Of a stretch of 64,000 bases of DNA, positions 43,439 through 52,737 are shown in pieces. The translations under genes and the position numbers were made by a program. The notes beneath the pieces are model-generated. The model did no database searches. It was not told the DNA's origin and was given only the letters and a program-made list of their open reading frames with translations. The stretch comes from Boothiomyces macroporosus (taxonomy: Eukaryota; Chytridiomycota; Chytridiomycetes; Rhizophydiales; Terramycetaceae), in assembly GCA_027604185.1 (NCBI GenBank), contig JADGKB010000066.1, positions 17,301 through 81,300 on the forward strand. Reading direction: 5' to 3'. Every line of letters starts with the position of its first letter. Positions within the stretch are counted from its first letter, which is position 1.

Positions 43439-44020
43439 ATGAAAAATTTGGTGGATCTTCCGTTTGACGTTAAAGTGCTGATCATCAACTATTTGGAAAT
43501 AGCAGATTTAGCCTATTTGTCACTAGTGAATAGATTCTTTTCCTCACTTCTGTCGAACTACCGGTTCTTTGGGAAATTCAAAAATATTGGAAAGAAGCCT
43601 GGATTGTATTTGCTGATACCCGAAGATTCAATGGATTACGGGTATTCGGGCTACAGTAAAGAAACTGAAGAGGTAATGCGACTACTAGCGGATGACTCCT
43701 TGATGAATGCGTTGAAAGGAATTTATACATTTAGGAATATCATGTTTGGAATGGATTCATTTGAAAAACTGCACCCTTATATATCATTGCCAACTCGCAG
43801 CGAGTTAGTAGTGAGTATCAGCAGCTCCGGGTCAATCAACTGGAGTGCAGTAAATGTAGCTGCACTAAAAACAATAGTAACTCTGATTATTAGCAAGACT
43901 GACGTATTTGGCCTCATCTTTCCTCAACACTTTGACAACATCACTCACATTTTGTCTTTCAAATATTTAAAAAATAGTGACTCAACTGTTCTTTCAACAT
44001 GCTATTATCATCAAGCATAA
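43439..44020 (+). pseudogene. 5' part of a broken F-box/LRR gene
   Basis: 193 codons, with F-box LPFDVKVLIINYLEIADLAYLSLVNRFF and the first part of the repeat region as in the paralogues (SLMNALKGIYTFRNIMFGMDSFEKLH; SGSINWSAVNVAALKTIVTLII). The frame stops at about the point where the paralogues have 370 more residues. A fragment matching the paralogue C-terminus lies at 46146-46418 on the same strand, beyond 2.1 kb of unrelated sequence. The gene therefore seems to have been split by an insertion, with its middle lost. A short F-box-only protein could still be made. Confidence 0.78.
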
Positions 44021-44055
44021 TTATACTATTTACTTACAATGCGATTTATTTAATA

Positions 44056-45006
44056 TTATTCATTTAACTTCACAATTGAAGAATTAGGCGTTGGAGTGGG
44101 TGTGCATGCTTCGAAACAACATTTTACAATATAGTAAAGGAATTGATAGATGGGCAAGATTTGGTCTTCTTTATAAGAACGAATATTGAGCAAAAAATCG
44201 TTTGAGCGCCATAGCTTTCCATCTTCATCAATGTAAATGAATTTCCAAGTAGTTGCATTTGAAAGCACTCCCCAAACACTACATTTTTCTTTGTTTGCGT
44301 CTTTTCTTGACTTGTAAAGTGTTGCTGTCTCTGCCACACACTGCCACAAGTCTTTTTCGCCAAACTCGGTTTTAGCTTCGAAAGCAACCAAATGCAATTC
44401 CCGTGGAGGAGTATTGTCAAAAATATCCAGTTTTTTCCCAGAACTATTTTTTGCAAACCCTACGGTGTAGTCTGTTTTCCCATTGAGTTTGCGTTTCTTT
44501 TGTCCTTGGGTCTCAACAGACATTTCTATTTCTGGGAAAATTCGAAGCAATCTGTTGAATTCTGGCAAGAGCACAATATCCAAAAGAAACAAATTGAGAA
44601 ATATTCTTCGTCCTGCTTCATTATACATATGGAATCCTTCTGATATGTCCTCAAATTTTTCTTTGAATCCTGAAGTAGGGACGACACTTTTATCCAGTTT
44701 TGTATGATATGAAGTCCACTCTCGGTATTCTGTATCGATTCCAGTAACACTTGCTATCCAATCAGCATCAGCTTCTTTAAATGATTTTGAAATCTGTTCT
44801 GGTGCATTTTCTTTGTCGACTTGCCCTTGCCAGAACTTCTGTTGACCTTTAAGTTCAGTGAGTAGTTCATTGATGCCTTCCAGTTCTATTTCTTCCTCTG
44901 CAGTAATTTCTTCATTGTGTTCTTTTTTCTTGAGTTTATTTTTGTTCTTTACCAACTCTTTGATTTCCTGTTGTATTGCTTCCAAGTTTTTAACATATGC
45001 ACTCAT
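44056..45006 (-). CDS. PD-(D/E)XK nuclease-type protein, probably of a mobile or Crinkler-like family
   Basis: 316 residues, single exon. The N-terminal 60 residues form a Lys/Glu-rich coiled coil. The C-terminal half has the nuclease-fold pattern: Asp 179 (GKTDYTVGF), Glu 210-x-Lys 212 (LVAFEAKTEF) and Gln 222 in LWQCVAETATLYKSRK, followed by VWGVLSNATTWKFIYID. In fungi and oomycetes such domains occur in large families of effector- or transposon-derived genes, including the C-termini of Crinkler proteins. It lies on the opposite strand inside the block that splits the LRR gene, which suggests it arrived with that block. No header domain is present. Confidence 0.65.
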   Translation of the reverse strand: MSAYVKNLEAIQQEIKELVKNKNKLKKKEHNEEITAEEEIELEGINELLTELKGQQKFWQGQVDKENAPEQISKSFKEADADWIASVTGIDTEYREWTSYHTKLDKSVVPTSGFKEKFEDISEGFHMYNEAGRRIFLNLFLLDIVLLPEFNRLLRIFPEIEMSVETQGQKKRKLNGKTDYTVGFAKNSSGKKLDIFDNTPPRELHLVAFEAKTEFGEKDLWQCVAETATLYKSRKDANKEKCSVWGVLSNATTWKFIYIDEDGKLWRSNDFLLNIRSYKEDQILPIYQFLYYIVKCCFEACTPTPTPNSSIVKLNE

Positions 45007-45133
45007 TATCGATTGAAAGTGAAATTTTTATGGTGGCGCACAATTAGTAACCCTAAACTGAAACAAATTAGAAAATGTGTCAATGTCAAAAAACCTGCAG
45101 ACTTCGACTACATTGAGCTCACTCACAATAAAC

Positions 45134-45474
45134 TTATTTTTTAAAATACCTTCTGTATGATTTTAATTGGCTTTCTACATAATCTGCTGGACCTTCAGGT
45201 GGGATTTTTCTACTTTTTTCTCTAACCATCTTTAATTTCTCTAAATACTCATCTCCAAGTGTTTTGTAAATATGCTTAAATAATCTATCCCAATCTTCAT
45301 CATCTAATAAATATATATTGGGGTAACTATCTACCCTTATATTCTGATTCCAATAAAGAAAAAAATCTGGTGCAATAGCTAAAACCGTTGTAGAAATAAT
45401 CCAAAATAACCCTACATTCCAAAGTATTAGAAAAAATTTACATAAAACAAGCCTGAGCCACCGGAGTTTACATT
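45134..45474 (-). pseudogene. C-terminal fragment of a membrane protein
   Basis: An open minus-strand frame without any ATG: a hydrophobic helix pair (VGLFWIISTTVLAIAPDFFLYW) followed by a polar tail (DDEDWDRLFKHIYKTLGDEYLEKL...). It stops at TAA 45134-45136. The frame begins close to where the plus-strand fibre-like gene starts, as if two foreign pieces had been joined here. No family recognised. Confidence 0.45.
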
Positions 45475-46078
45475 CTTAAACTTTATCTTTTAGGTAATGA
45501 TAATCCAATTGTATTTTATCCAGTTCCAACAGAAAAAGTAAGATTTAAAAGTAGTAGAAATGTTGGTATTAATCAGAGCAATCCACAATATTTATTAGAT
45601 GTCAATGGTTTGTTTAATTCAAATACTGCAAATATAACTACTTCAACAATTACAAATTTATTAAATACAAATTCAACAACGATAAATTTAAATAATGTAA
45701 ATTTAGTAAATACTAATACAACTTCAACTAATGTTAATATAACAATTTTAACAGTATCTAATATCTCATTGTCGACGATAAATTTGACAACATGTACAAT
45801 AACCAATTTAATAAACACAAATACAACTACAACGAATTTAATTGGGTGTAATGGAAGTTTTATAAATAGCACTATAGCAAATATCACCAACGAATATTAA
45901 TGTAACTAATCAACTTGTCACAAATTTAACAACAAATTTAGTAAATACAAATCTAATCAATACAAACTCGACGATAACAAATTTAAATTTAACAAATGCT
46001 TCAATTAGCAATGTGTTTATTTCTGGATTAAATAGTAAATTCAATTCAAATACAATTGGAAACATATTGTTAAAATAG
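45457..46078 (+). pseudogene. Decayed Asn/Thr-rich fibre-like gene of giant-virus style
   Basis: The frame is open from 45457. It first reads GNDNPIVFYPVPTEKV and NVGINQSNPQYLLDVNG, a motif typical of trimeric fibre or tail proteins of large DNA viruses and phages, then a long run of five- to ten-residue repeats built from TN(L/I) and Asn/Thr, a triple-beta-helix pattern. The frame breaks near 45890 and continues in another to TAG 46076-46078, ending FNSNTIGNILLK. There is no start codon and no 5' part. Likely an inserted viral or virus-like remnant; host adhesins can look similar. Confidence 0.6.
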
Positions 46079-46145
46079 CTTATTTTGATTGGATGTTACA
46101 GAGGATAAAAGAAAGGTAATACGAGAAATGTGTTAAGAGTAATGG

Positions 46146-46418
46146 ATGAGAACAGCGTGCGTCAAGCGGCATTACAAAATATACATATTTGCCAGCATTA
46201 TGGAAAATTTGGCCACTTTTATAAATCAAAACTATATCAAGAAACTTGATTTGCCAATCTACCACAATTTTTCTGAGCCCGCATTTATCAGTTTTATTGA
46301 TAGAGTAAAGAATAACCTGAAAATACTGAAGCATTCTTGGAGAATTTCGAAAGATGGTAAACGGGAAATCAGAAGAATCCTTGGAGACTTGCCGTCTTTA
46401 AAGATCTTGACTTTGTGA
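46146..46418 (+). pseudogene. 3' fragment of an F-box/LRR gene
   Basis: From about 46200 the frame encodes a last leucine-rich repeat and the family end (FISFIDRVKNNLKILKHSW; KREIRRILGDLPSLKIL), matching the C-termini of the 39.5, 41.5 and 47.7 kb proteins. There is no F-box or upstream repeat. It is best read as the other half of the broken gene at 43439-44020. Confidence 0.75.
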
Positions 46419-46695
46419 TTGACAGTTAATACAAGATTCATTCATCTATAATGGGTTACATGAGCTCTTGGATTGAAATTTATTTATGAATTTCTGCTGG
46501 GTCTATAGATCAATATTTCCATAAACCGAAACGAACCGGAACACTTGTCACAATGATATTGACAATCAATTCTGTAGCACATTTTTCTGCAAGTTTTAAA
46601 AGTCGAGCTCTATTTAAAATCTGTGTTGACGTAACTTTATTGGGTGACGATTGTGTACCCTATAATCTTTACTAACTTACCAAAAGCTACATCCG

Positions 46696-47543
46696 ATGAC
46701 TACTAGCTATACCCTCTCTAATGTATTGGCCAACATTCTACGCGCTATTGGGTTTGGATTTGGCGGGACAGTGTTTTTGGATTCAATTTTCGTATACTCC
46801 AAGAAAGGGCTGCGGGGCAGTATTATCTGTACCATATCTGCGGTCTGCCTAATGATGGTACAAATTATATCAATATCATACGACCTTGCCGCACCTGTCG
46901 AATGTAAAGGAAGGTCTCTGACACTGTACATATTCTCATACTCTAGTCAACTATGCCTAGATATATATCAAGTGTACAAAATCCGAATCTTATGCAGATA
47001 CCACAAAAGCTTACGCATCGTTTCCTTGCTAACGTTTAGTGTACGAGCTATGTCGCTGTTACTTAATTTGTGCTTCTATTATGATATCGTTGGAGCTAAT
47101 TTGGTATGTGCTACTGGATTTCCTTTGGTGAATTTGATTGCTGAAAAAGTCATATTGATATTTTACAATTTGATTAATCTGGGAATACTGTATTGGATAA
47201 CTATCGCCAATACCCCAATAGCGAGTATCACCCAGCAGTTCCTGTTTAAAGTCAGTTTCTATTTAACGATAGGACGGACTGACATTCTTCACCTGCCTAT
47301 TACTTGAGCTGTTGTTTGTAATCACAGTTGGTGTGTTTCCTTCTGGTTATATCTACAGCATATCTGCGGCGGTAGGTGAGTGATTATTAAAGTAAAGGTA
47401 ACGGAATTGGGCTATTTGCGCTGTATCTGCAAAATACTCTGGTAGTTGATTACAGTCTACCAAATAATGCGGGAAAAGGTCCCCAAGATTCAAAAGCAGT
47501 CGCGACTGCGAACAAGAGTAGGCAATCCGTAAACAATTTATAG
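46696..47543 (+). CDS. Orphan seven-helix membrane protein
   Basis: Two 22-nt introns (47251-47272, 47376-47397) extend the first exon to 267 residues. Hydrophobic helices are easily seen, including IICTISAVCLMMVQIISISY and LTFFTCLLLELLFVITVGVF (restored by splicing). A polar tail of about 35 residues ends the protein. There are no class-specific GPCR motifs. A frameshifted paralogue lies at 39.2-39.4 kb. Confidence 0.65.
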
Positions 47544-47740
47544 ATTTCCAGAGTTCCAGGATATTCCTAGGACCACTGCCCTAAGACCAATTAATCTAGT
47601 ACATTACAGCCCTATATATTGCGATCAGCATCAATATCTCTTTGTTGTCCAATGGTATTCCTCTACTTGCTTTACGGACCCAGTTTCCTACTTGAGCTCC
47701 CACACTTTAAAAACTTTTTTCTCAAATCCACCTTGTTGAA

Positions 47741-49393
47741 ATGAAACTTGATGATATTCCCGTAGAAATCCAAATAAAGATATTCAATTTTTTGGATGTA
47801 ATGGATTTGCCGTATCTGTCGCTCACCAATCACTTTTACTACAAGCTTTTGTCACCATACCGCCTCTTTGCAACGGGGATTTTTCACGACTTGCTTCACG
47901 AGAAGGAGCTGGAAATGAAACTGGAGGAAGATAAAACACTATATTATCATGGAACCACAACCCTATCTGACAATGACAGGATTGTAATGGCGAATATTGA
48001 TCGGCTGAAAGAATTAAAGGACAGTGTCATCAAGTTCAAGGATATCGACATTGGAACATTTCATTTTTCCAAACTGTATGATTACTTGCCGTCATCGTAC
48101 GACGTTTGGCTATCAGCGCATCCAAGTGATCATGCAACGATAGATTGGGAGTCAATCGATGGATCCGTGTTGCACAGAATTACCAAACTAAGCTTGTCGG
48201 TTGTCCAAGATACTCTTACTATTGTTCATCAACTGGGAAGGTTAACTGGATTAAAGTCATTGATTATTCAGTTCGGTAACCCCTATGATTGGCAGCAAGT
48301 AATGTTTGCCATTCAAAATAGCAAAGTAGAGTATTTGCAGATTGATGGACATGCAGTAAACTGCAAAGTATTTGCACACAACTTGCATTTGACTGGACTA
48401 CATACCCTTAGATTAAATAATTGTCACATCAATGATGATATGGTGGTTTACCTCGCGAATGCTTTGCCAGATAGTACGCTTAAAATATTTGAACTGGCAG
48501 ATAACAACATTGCCGATAGGGGTGCTGCCACCTTGGCCAGTATGGTTCGTAAATCCAAGCTTTCTTCTCTGAATCTAAATGGAAACGATATTACCGCGGT
48601 AGGTCTTCATAGTCTATGTGATTCCTTGCCGTTCTGCACTTTAAAAGAATTGCAAATAGGGGGAAATCGTTTTGAAGAAGAAGAAATGTATTATTTCTAC
48701 GAAAAGCTACCAAACTCTCAAATCGATTATATAATGTTTAGAAATCTAAAAGCTGTACCCAAAGAGGCACTAATTGCAAATATTGGCAAGTCCAATGTTC
48801 AAAGAATGAATGTTTCGATTTCTTTGAAAAATATGGGGAGATTACTTCAAGCCATTCAAGGTTCCAAAGTGAAATCTCTTTTATTGCGGTTTGAAAAGGA
48901 TGTAGATACTGGTATGGAAATTCTCTCTCGCTATTTACCTTCCTGCACTTTGGAAGAACTACTAATTGAAAACGCTCTAGGAATAGGCATCACCAACTCG
49001 TCATTGATATTCACTAGTCTATCAGGAAACAAATACTTGAAATTTTTGGCAATATGTGAAGTGGAGTTTTGTAGAAACCAAGTGCAAGTCATTTCCGATT
49101 ATCTACAGTATACCAATTTGACTAGCCTGCGAATTTGTTCCACCAATATATCCGATGAAGAATTAGAAGTGTTAATCCCTGGTATTCTCTCTTCATCTCT
49201 CATGAATTTGAATCTCAGTGGCAACTATGAAATTACTCTTCCAGGAATCAGCCATTTCATTGAAGGTATTAAACATTCCAAGCTGCGGAATTTGGCTGTT
49301 CCAAACCAATTTGAAATAATGGCAAAGGAGTTTAATCGTGAAGTTAGAGAAATCCTAGGAGACCATTCTTTATTGAGAGTAGAAGTCCACTAA
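47741..49393 (+). CDS. F-box/LRR protein
   Basis: 550 residues, single exon. F-box DIPVEIQIKIFNFLDVMDLPYLSLTNHFYYKLL at residues 5-37. Leucine-rich repeats include LRLNNCHINDDMVVYLANAL and LNLNGNDITAVGLHSLCDSL. End REVREILGDHSLLRVEV. Close paralogue of the genes at 32.7, 39.5 and 41.5 kb. SCF adaptor by family. Confidence 0.82.
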   Translation: MKLDDIPVEIQIKIFNFLDVMDLPYLSLTNHFYYKLLSPYRLFATGIFHDLLHEKELEMKLEEDKTLYYHGTTTLSDNDRIVMANIDRLKELKDSVIKFKDIDIGTFHFSKLYDYLPSSYDVWLSAHPSDHATIDWESIDGSVLHRITKLSLSVVQDTLTIVHQLGRLTGLKSLIIQFGNPYDWQQVMFAIQNSKVEYLQIDGHAVNCKVFAHNLHLTGLHTLRLNNCHINDDMVVYLANALPDSTLKIFELADNNIADRGAATLASMVRKSKLSSLNLNGNDITAVGLHSLCDSLPFCTLKELQIGGNRFEEEEMYYFYEKLPNSQIDYIMFRNLKAVPKEALIANIGKSNVQRMNVSISLKNMGRLLQAIQGSKVKSLLLRFEKDVDTGMEILSRYLPSCTLEELLIENALGIGITNSSLIFTSLSGNKYLKFLAICEVEFCRNQVQVISDYLQYTNLTSLRICSTNISDEELEVLIPGILSSSLMNLNLSGNYEITLPGISHFIEGIKHSKLRNLAVPNQFEIMAKEFNREVREILGDHSLLRVEVH

Positions 49394-49506
49394 ATGGCAG
49401 TCAAGACTGTCTAGCATAGATGTTGCAATCCATTAACTTTCCGACTTAATAAAGTGTTTCTAGTTTGAGATATTGCATTCAGTAACTTCTATTGCTTTGT
49501 CCTTAT

Positions 49507-49737
49507 TACGGTATTACACTTTGCAATGAATACCAAAAGGAAATACGTGCTGAATCCAATAAACAAACCAAATGTTTTGTACTTGTTTTGGCGGGTAGTT
49601 GTAGCGACAATAGTTGCCAAGTCAGTCAGCAGAGTGACAGCTAGTAAAAGTTCTGCCAATCGGTCCTATGCAATATCCTCGGCAGCAGCTGCCCGATTCT
49701 GGATACGAATAGTACTTTCATAAACTGCTGAAATCAT
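49507..49737 (-). pseudogene. Truncated copy of the adjacent 7TM gene, with an in-frame stop
   Basis: Reading minus strand from ATG 49735-49737: MISAVYES..., then EDIA, TAG (49666-49668), then DRLAELLLAVTLLTDLATIV and TTRQNKYKTFGLF in the same frame. The intact gene at 50093-50944 reads MISSAYHR...QDIAYDRIGELLLVLTLLTDLITTA...TSRQSRFKAVGLF. The Tyr codon of the intact copy has become TAG. Homology fades after the second helix, so only the 5' quarter is present. Confidence 0.88.
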
Positions 49738-50092
49738 TGCCAAACCGTTGGTGAAGCTAGATACTATTGCGTTTGTCACTTTATAAAAGTCTGCCGTCAT
49801 GAATTTGATTGCATGAGATAGTAGCATTTCTAAATCGCCTTTAGTATTAGTATAGAGAATAGCCGAATATATCTACTGCTCGAAACAGGCAGGTACTTGA
49901 TGAGTTTACAGTACTTTCCAACAAAAGATTGATTCAATTACAAATATTGTGTTTATCAAATCTAGATTCCAAAATGCATACTATATTCCAATTGGCAACA
50001 TTTATTAATAGCACAAACAAGATAACGTTGATTACACAAACTCAAAAGGAGATGGCTGTCTACAGAAATTATAATCTAGAGTTCTTTATGGT
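49738..50092. other. Intergenic spacer
   Basis: Between the truncated 7TM copy and the stop of the intact 7TM gene. I see no further homology to either and no other gene. Confidence 0.4.
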
Positions 50093-50944
50093 TTAATTCA
50101 CAGAGTTCTTTATAGTTGCTGGAATTGCAGATTGTCTATTAGATTCAAAATTGTCTGGTGGTTTGGCGGGTAATAAATCAGAAGCAAGCATTTTACATAT
50201 CGCGTAGTGTAACATTATCAGTTCGATACAGCCAGCCAAGCTAACAAACCGACTGTCAAACCCCAAATCGCTAAACATAATCACCAACCCAACCAGCCCA
50301 TCCATCATTTGGAACCCAGATATTCCAAGATAGTTCATTCCCAAAGTTCTTACTAGACCGTCACTGATCTTTGAAATATCCTTGACTACATAGAGCATCC
50401 AAATAGTTGAAAACATTCTGGGAATACAAACAGCGCTTTGGATCAAATTTACTAAAACTAGAGAGCCAAACATTGGCGGTAGTGGGATATATGGCGACAA
50501 GTAGTCCAAGTTTAAAAATATGCCATCTATTACAAGTGCGATAGTAATAACGACTCTTGCTCCTTCAGCTATGTAGGTATGAGCAGGTCTTAGTGATTTC
50601 ACAATTGCAGTAAATTGTGTAAATTCATAATAGGCTATTGCAGCTCCACCAAATCCCCAAAAGAATGAAGCAACTAAACAAAGGGCATTGCTTACATTAG
50701 TGGGTACATTGTTGCAGTGAGCGATAAATACAAACAAATAGTAAGTGCTGTAAGCGGCAAACAGCCCTACTGCCTTAAATCTACTCTGTCTGCTTGTTGT
50801 TGCAGCTGTTGTAATCAAATCTGTCAACAAAGTCAGCACCAGGAGCAATTCCCCAATTCTATCATATGCTATATCCTGATTAAACAGATTAGTAGATTGT
50901 CGAGTGTGCAGATGGTTGTATCTATGATAGGCGGATGAAATCAT
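50093..50944 (-). CDS. Orphan seven-helix membrane protein
   Basis: 283 residues, single exon. Seven hydrophobic helices are separated by short loops, after an N-terminal stretch of about 30 polar residues; the tail of about 30 residues is polar. Charged residues occur at loop edges (FTAIVKSLRPAHTYIAEGARVV). GPCR-like layout without known motifs. A truncated copy lies 355 nt downstream on the same strand. Confidence 0.68.
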   Translation of the reverse strand: MISSAYHRYNHLHTRQSTNLFNQDIAYDRIGELLLVLTLLTDLITTAATTSRQSRFKAVGLFAAYSTYYLFVFIAHCNNVPTNVSNALCLVASFFWGFGGAAIAYYEFTQFTAIVKSLRPAHTYIAEGARVVITIALVIDGIFLNLDYLSPYIPLPPMFGSLVLVNLIQSAVCIPRMFSTIWMLYVVKDISKISDGLVRTLGMNYLGISGFQMMDGLVGLVIMFSDLGFDSRFVSLAGCIELIMLHYAICKMLASDLLPAKPPDNFESNRQSAIPATIKNSVN

Positions 50945-51239
50945 TGTACGTTAAGGAATGCTTATCTGCGGCAAAAATTTGATTGACACATTGATTTGAC
51001 AGGGTGACGTATTGCTTGCCATTGTATCGGAAAATTGTATCTGAAAATGGTATTTTTGTTGGCTCTGTAATCAGAGTCTTGACTTTCATATCCTATCAGC
51101 ACTTATAGATTAATTGGGAATCTGCTGGATTGACAGCCTGGTACTGGTGTAATATTCTATCCCACTTTTAGCATGCGTAAAATAATTGATCTTGGCTGCC
51201 AATATGTGGATTTGAATTTGCAATTTAAAGTTTCGCCGC

Positions 51240-52670
51240 ATGCATCTCCAACTTTTCATAAACAGGTTTGGAATTTACTACACAGTCAAGATACTAGTCT
51301 CTTTTTTGAGAAACAGAAAAAAGGGACTCAAGCTGGTGGATTCGTCCAATTCTAGATTCGCGTTGATGTTGGCTGGATTTGCAACGTACCCATCGCTAGT
51401 GGAAGTATTCCCCTCCAACAAGTACAAGCATTTTATTGCTGGATGCATATCCGCCTTGTGGTTGCTGGTTGATAACGATCCCAAGCGCACTGCTACAATA
51501 TCACAAATTGTCTTTATTAGGACAGTCTATTTCGTAATTAGAGCTTGGGTATACAAAGGGGCAAAAGAATCTGGACTACAGGAATTACCGGATAGTAAAA
51601 ACAATCATGAAAGTGATTCGCATCACAGGGAACTAGAATTAAGAATGTCAAATTCGCCAATAGTAAACAATTTGAAAAAATTGATTCATTTACATGGAGA
51701 TCATATCGTTTGGGCCTCTTCAGCGTTCCATATATGCTTTACCGCGTTCAATTTCTCTGAATACCTCTCCAAATCATACTTCAAGTCACTTGTGTACATT
51801 ACCGGGTCTTATGAAAGATTTGGACCAGACGCGGCAAATATTATTATAGGGATGAGCAATATCATCAAATACGGAACTAGACATCCTGAAAAACTACCAG
51901 ACATTCCAGCAGGAAAATCTACAATTGAATACTTGAATGTGTTTGAAAAGAGTCTACCCACAACAGAAGAGGGTAATGCATTTAAAAAGAGTGTAGATGC
52001 AATTAAAGGAGCCTTACCTCCAAACGTTCATCATACAAAGTTCATTTGCGCGATGCAACATCCAGAAACTGCAAGTTGCACAATAGCAGCACTGCATACA
52101 TGTAATAACAGTTAATATTAGGTAGAGACGTAGTGCGCAGACTCATCAAGATTTATATTCTCCTGAACTTGGTTAGTTTATCAGTTTCATTTGGTTCATT
52201 AGCCCATAGCAAATACAAAAAGAAAACCACTAAAAAAACTGCATCGTTCATCATAAAAAGCGCGATTGTTAATACTATTAGGTCCTGCTTAATGGTTGCT
52301 GGATTCGTTGGGGGCTTTTCACTTTCGCTATGTACTCTAAGAAAACTGTTTGGGAGAGAATACTTGGTTAGTTGGGGACTAGCAGGAGTAATGGCAACCC
52401 CGTCAATTCTGATTGATAAACCAGGTAGATTACTTGAAATGAATACTTTTAGTGCAACAAAGACTTTTGAGTCGCTAGTATTGTTTTTGCATCACCACAA
52501 GATTCAGAGTTACAACAGGTACACTTTTTTAACATAGGTTTGTTGAAATGGGTGTAATGATACCTACTATTGGTGTGCTTTGTACGATCATGAATGAATA
52601 CCCGTATGCTATGAATGGATACATGACTGGTATATTTAAATGGATATTTAATATAAAATCGCATTCGTAG
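51240..52670 (+). CDS. TMEM135-like membrane protein
   Basis: Introns of 20 and 19 nt (52102-52121, 52519-52537) give 463 residues. Two halves resemble each other, as in TMEM135: LMLAGFATYPSLVEVF...AGCISALWLLVDNDPKRT in the first, and CLMVAGFVGGFSLSLCTLRKLF...AGVMATPSILIDKPGR in the second. Between them lies a Cys/His segment (KFICAMQHPETASC). Four or more TM helices. In animals TMEM135 acts at peroxisomes, lipid droplets and mitochondria in lipid and sterol handling. The ATG at 51240 is chosen because the paralogue begins at the equivalent place. Confidence 0.66.
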
Positions 52671-52737
52671 ACTATTTTCGGATCGGATAAAGTATTCAAA
52701 CTTGACTATTCTGATCTTGGAATTCTTTATTCAGCAA

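Noticed and set aside
45573..45890. Minus-strand Val/Phe/Ile-rich frame that looks like a membrane protein
   Set aside because: Reverse complement of the Asn/Thr repeat; the hydrophobicity follows from AAT/ACA codons read backwards.
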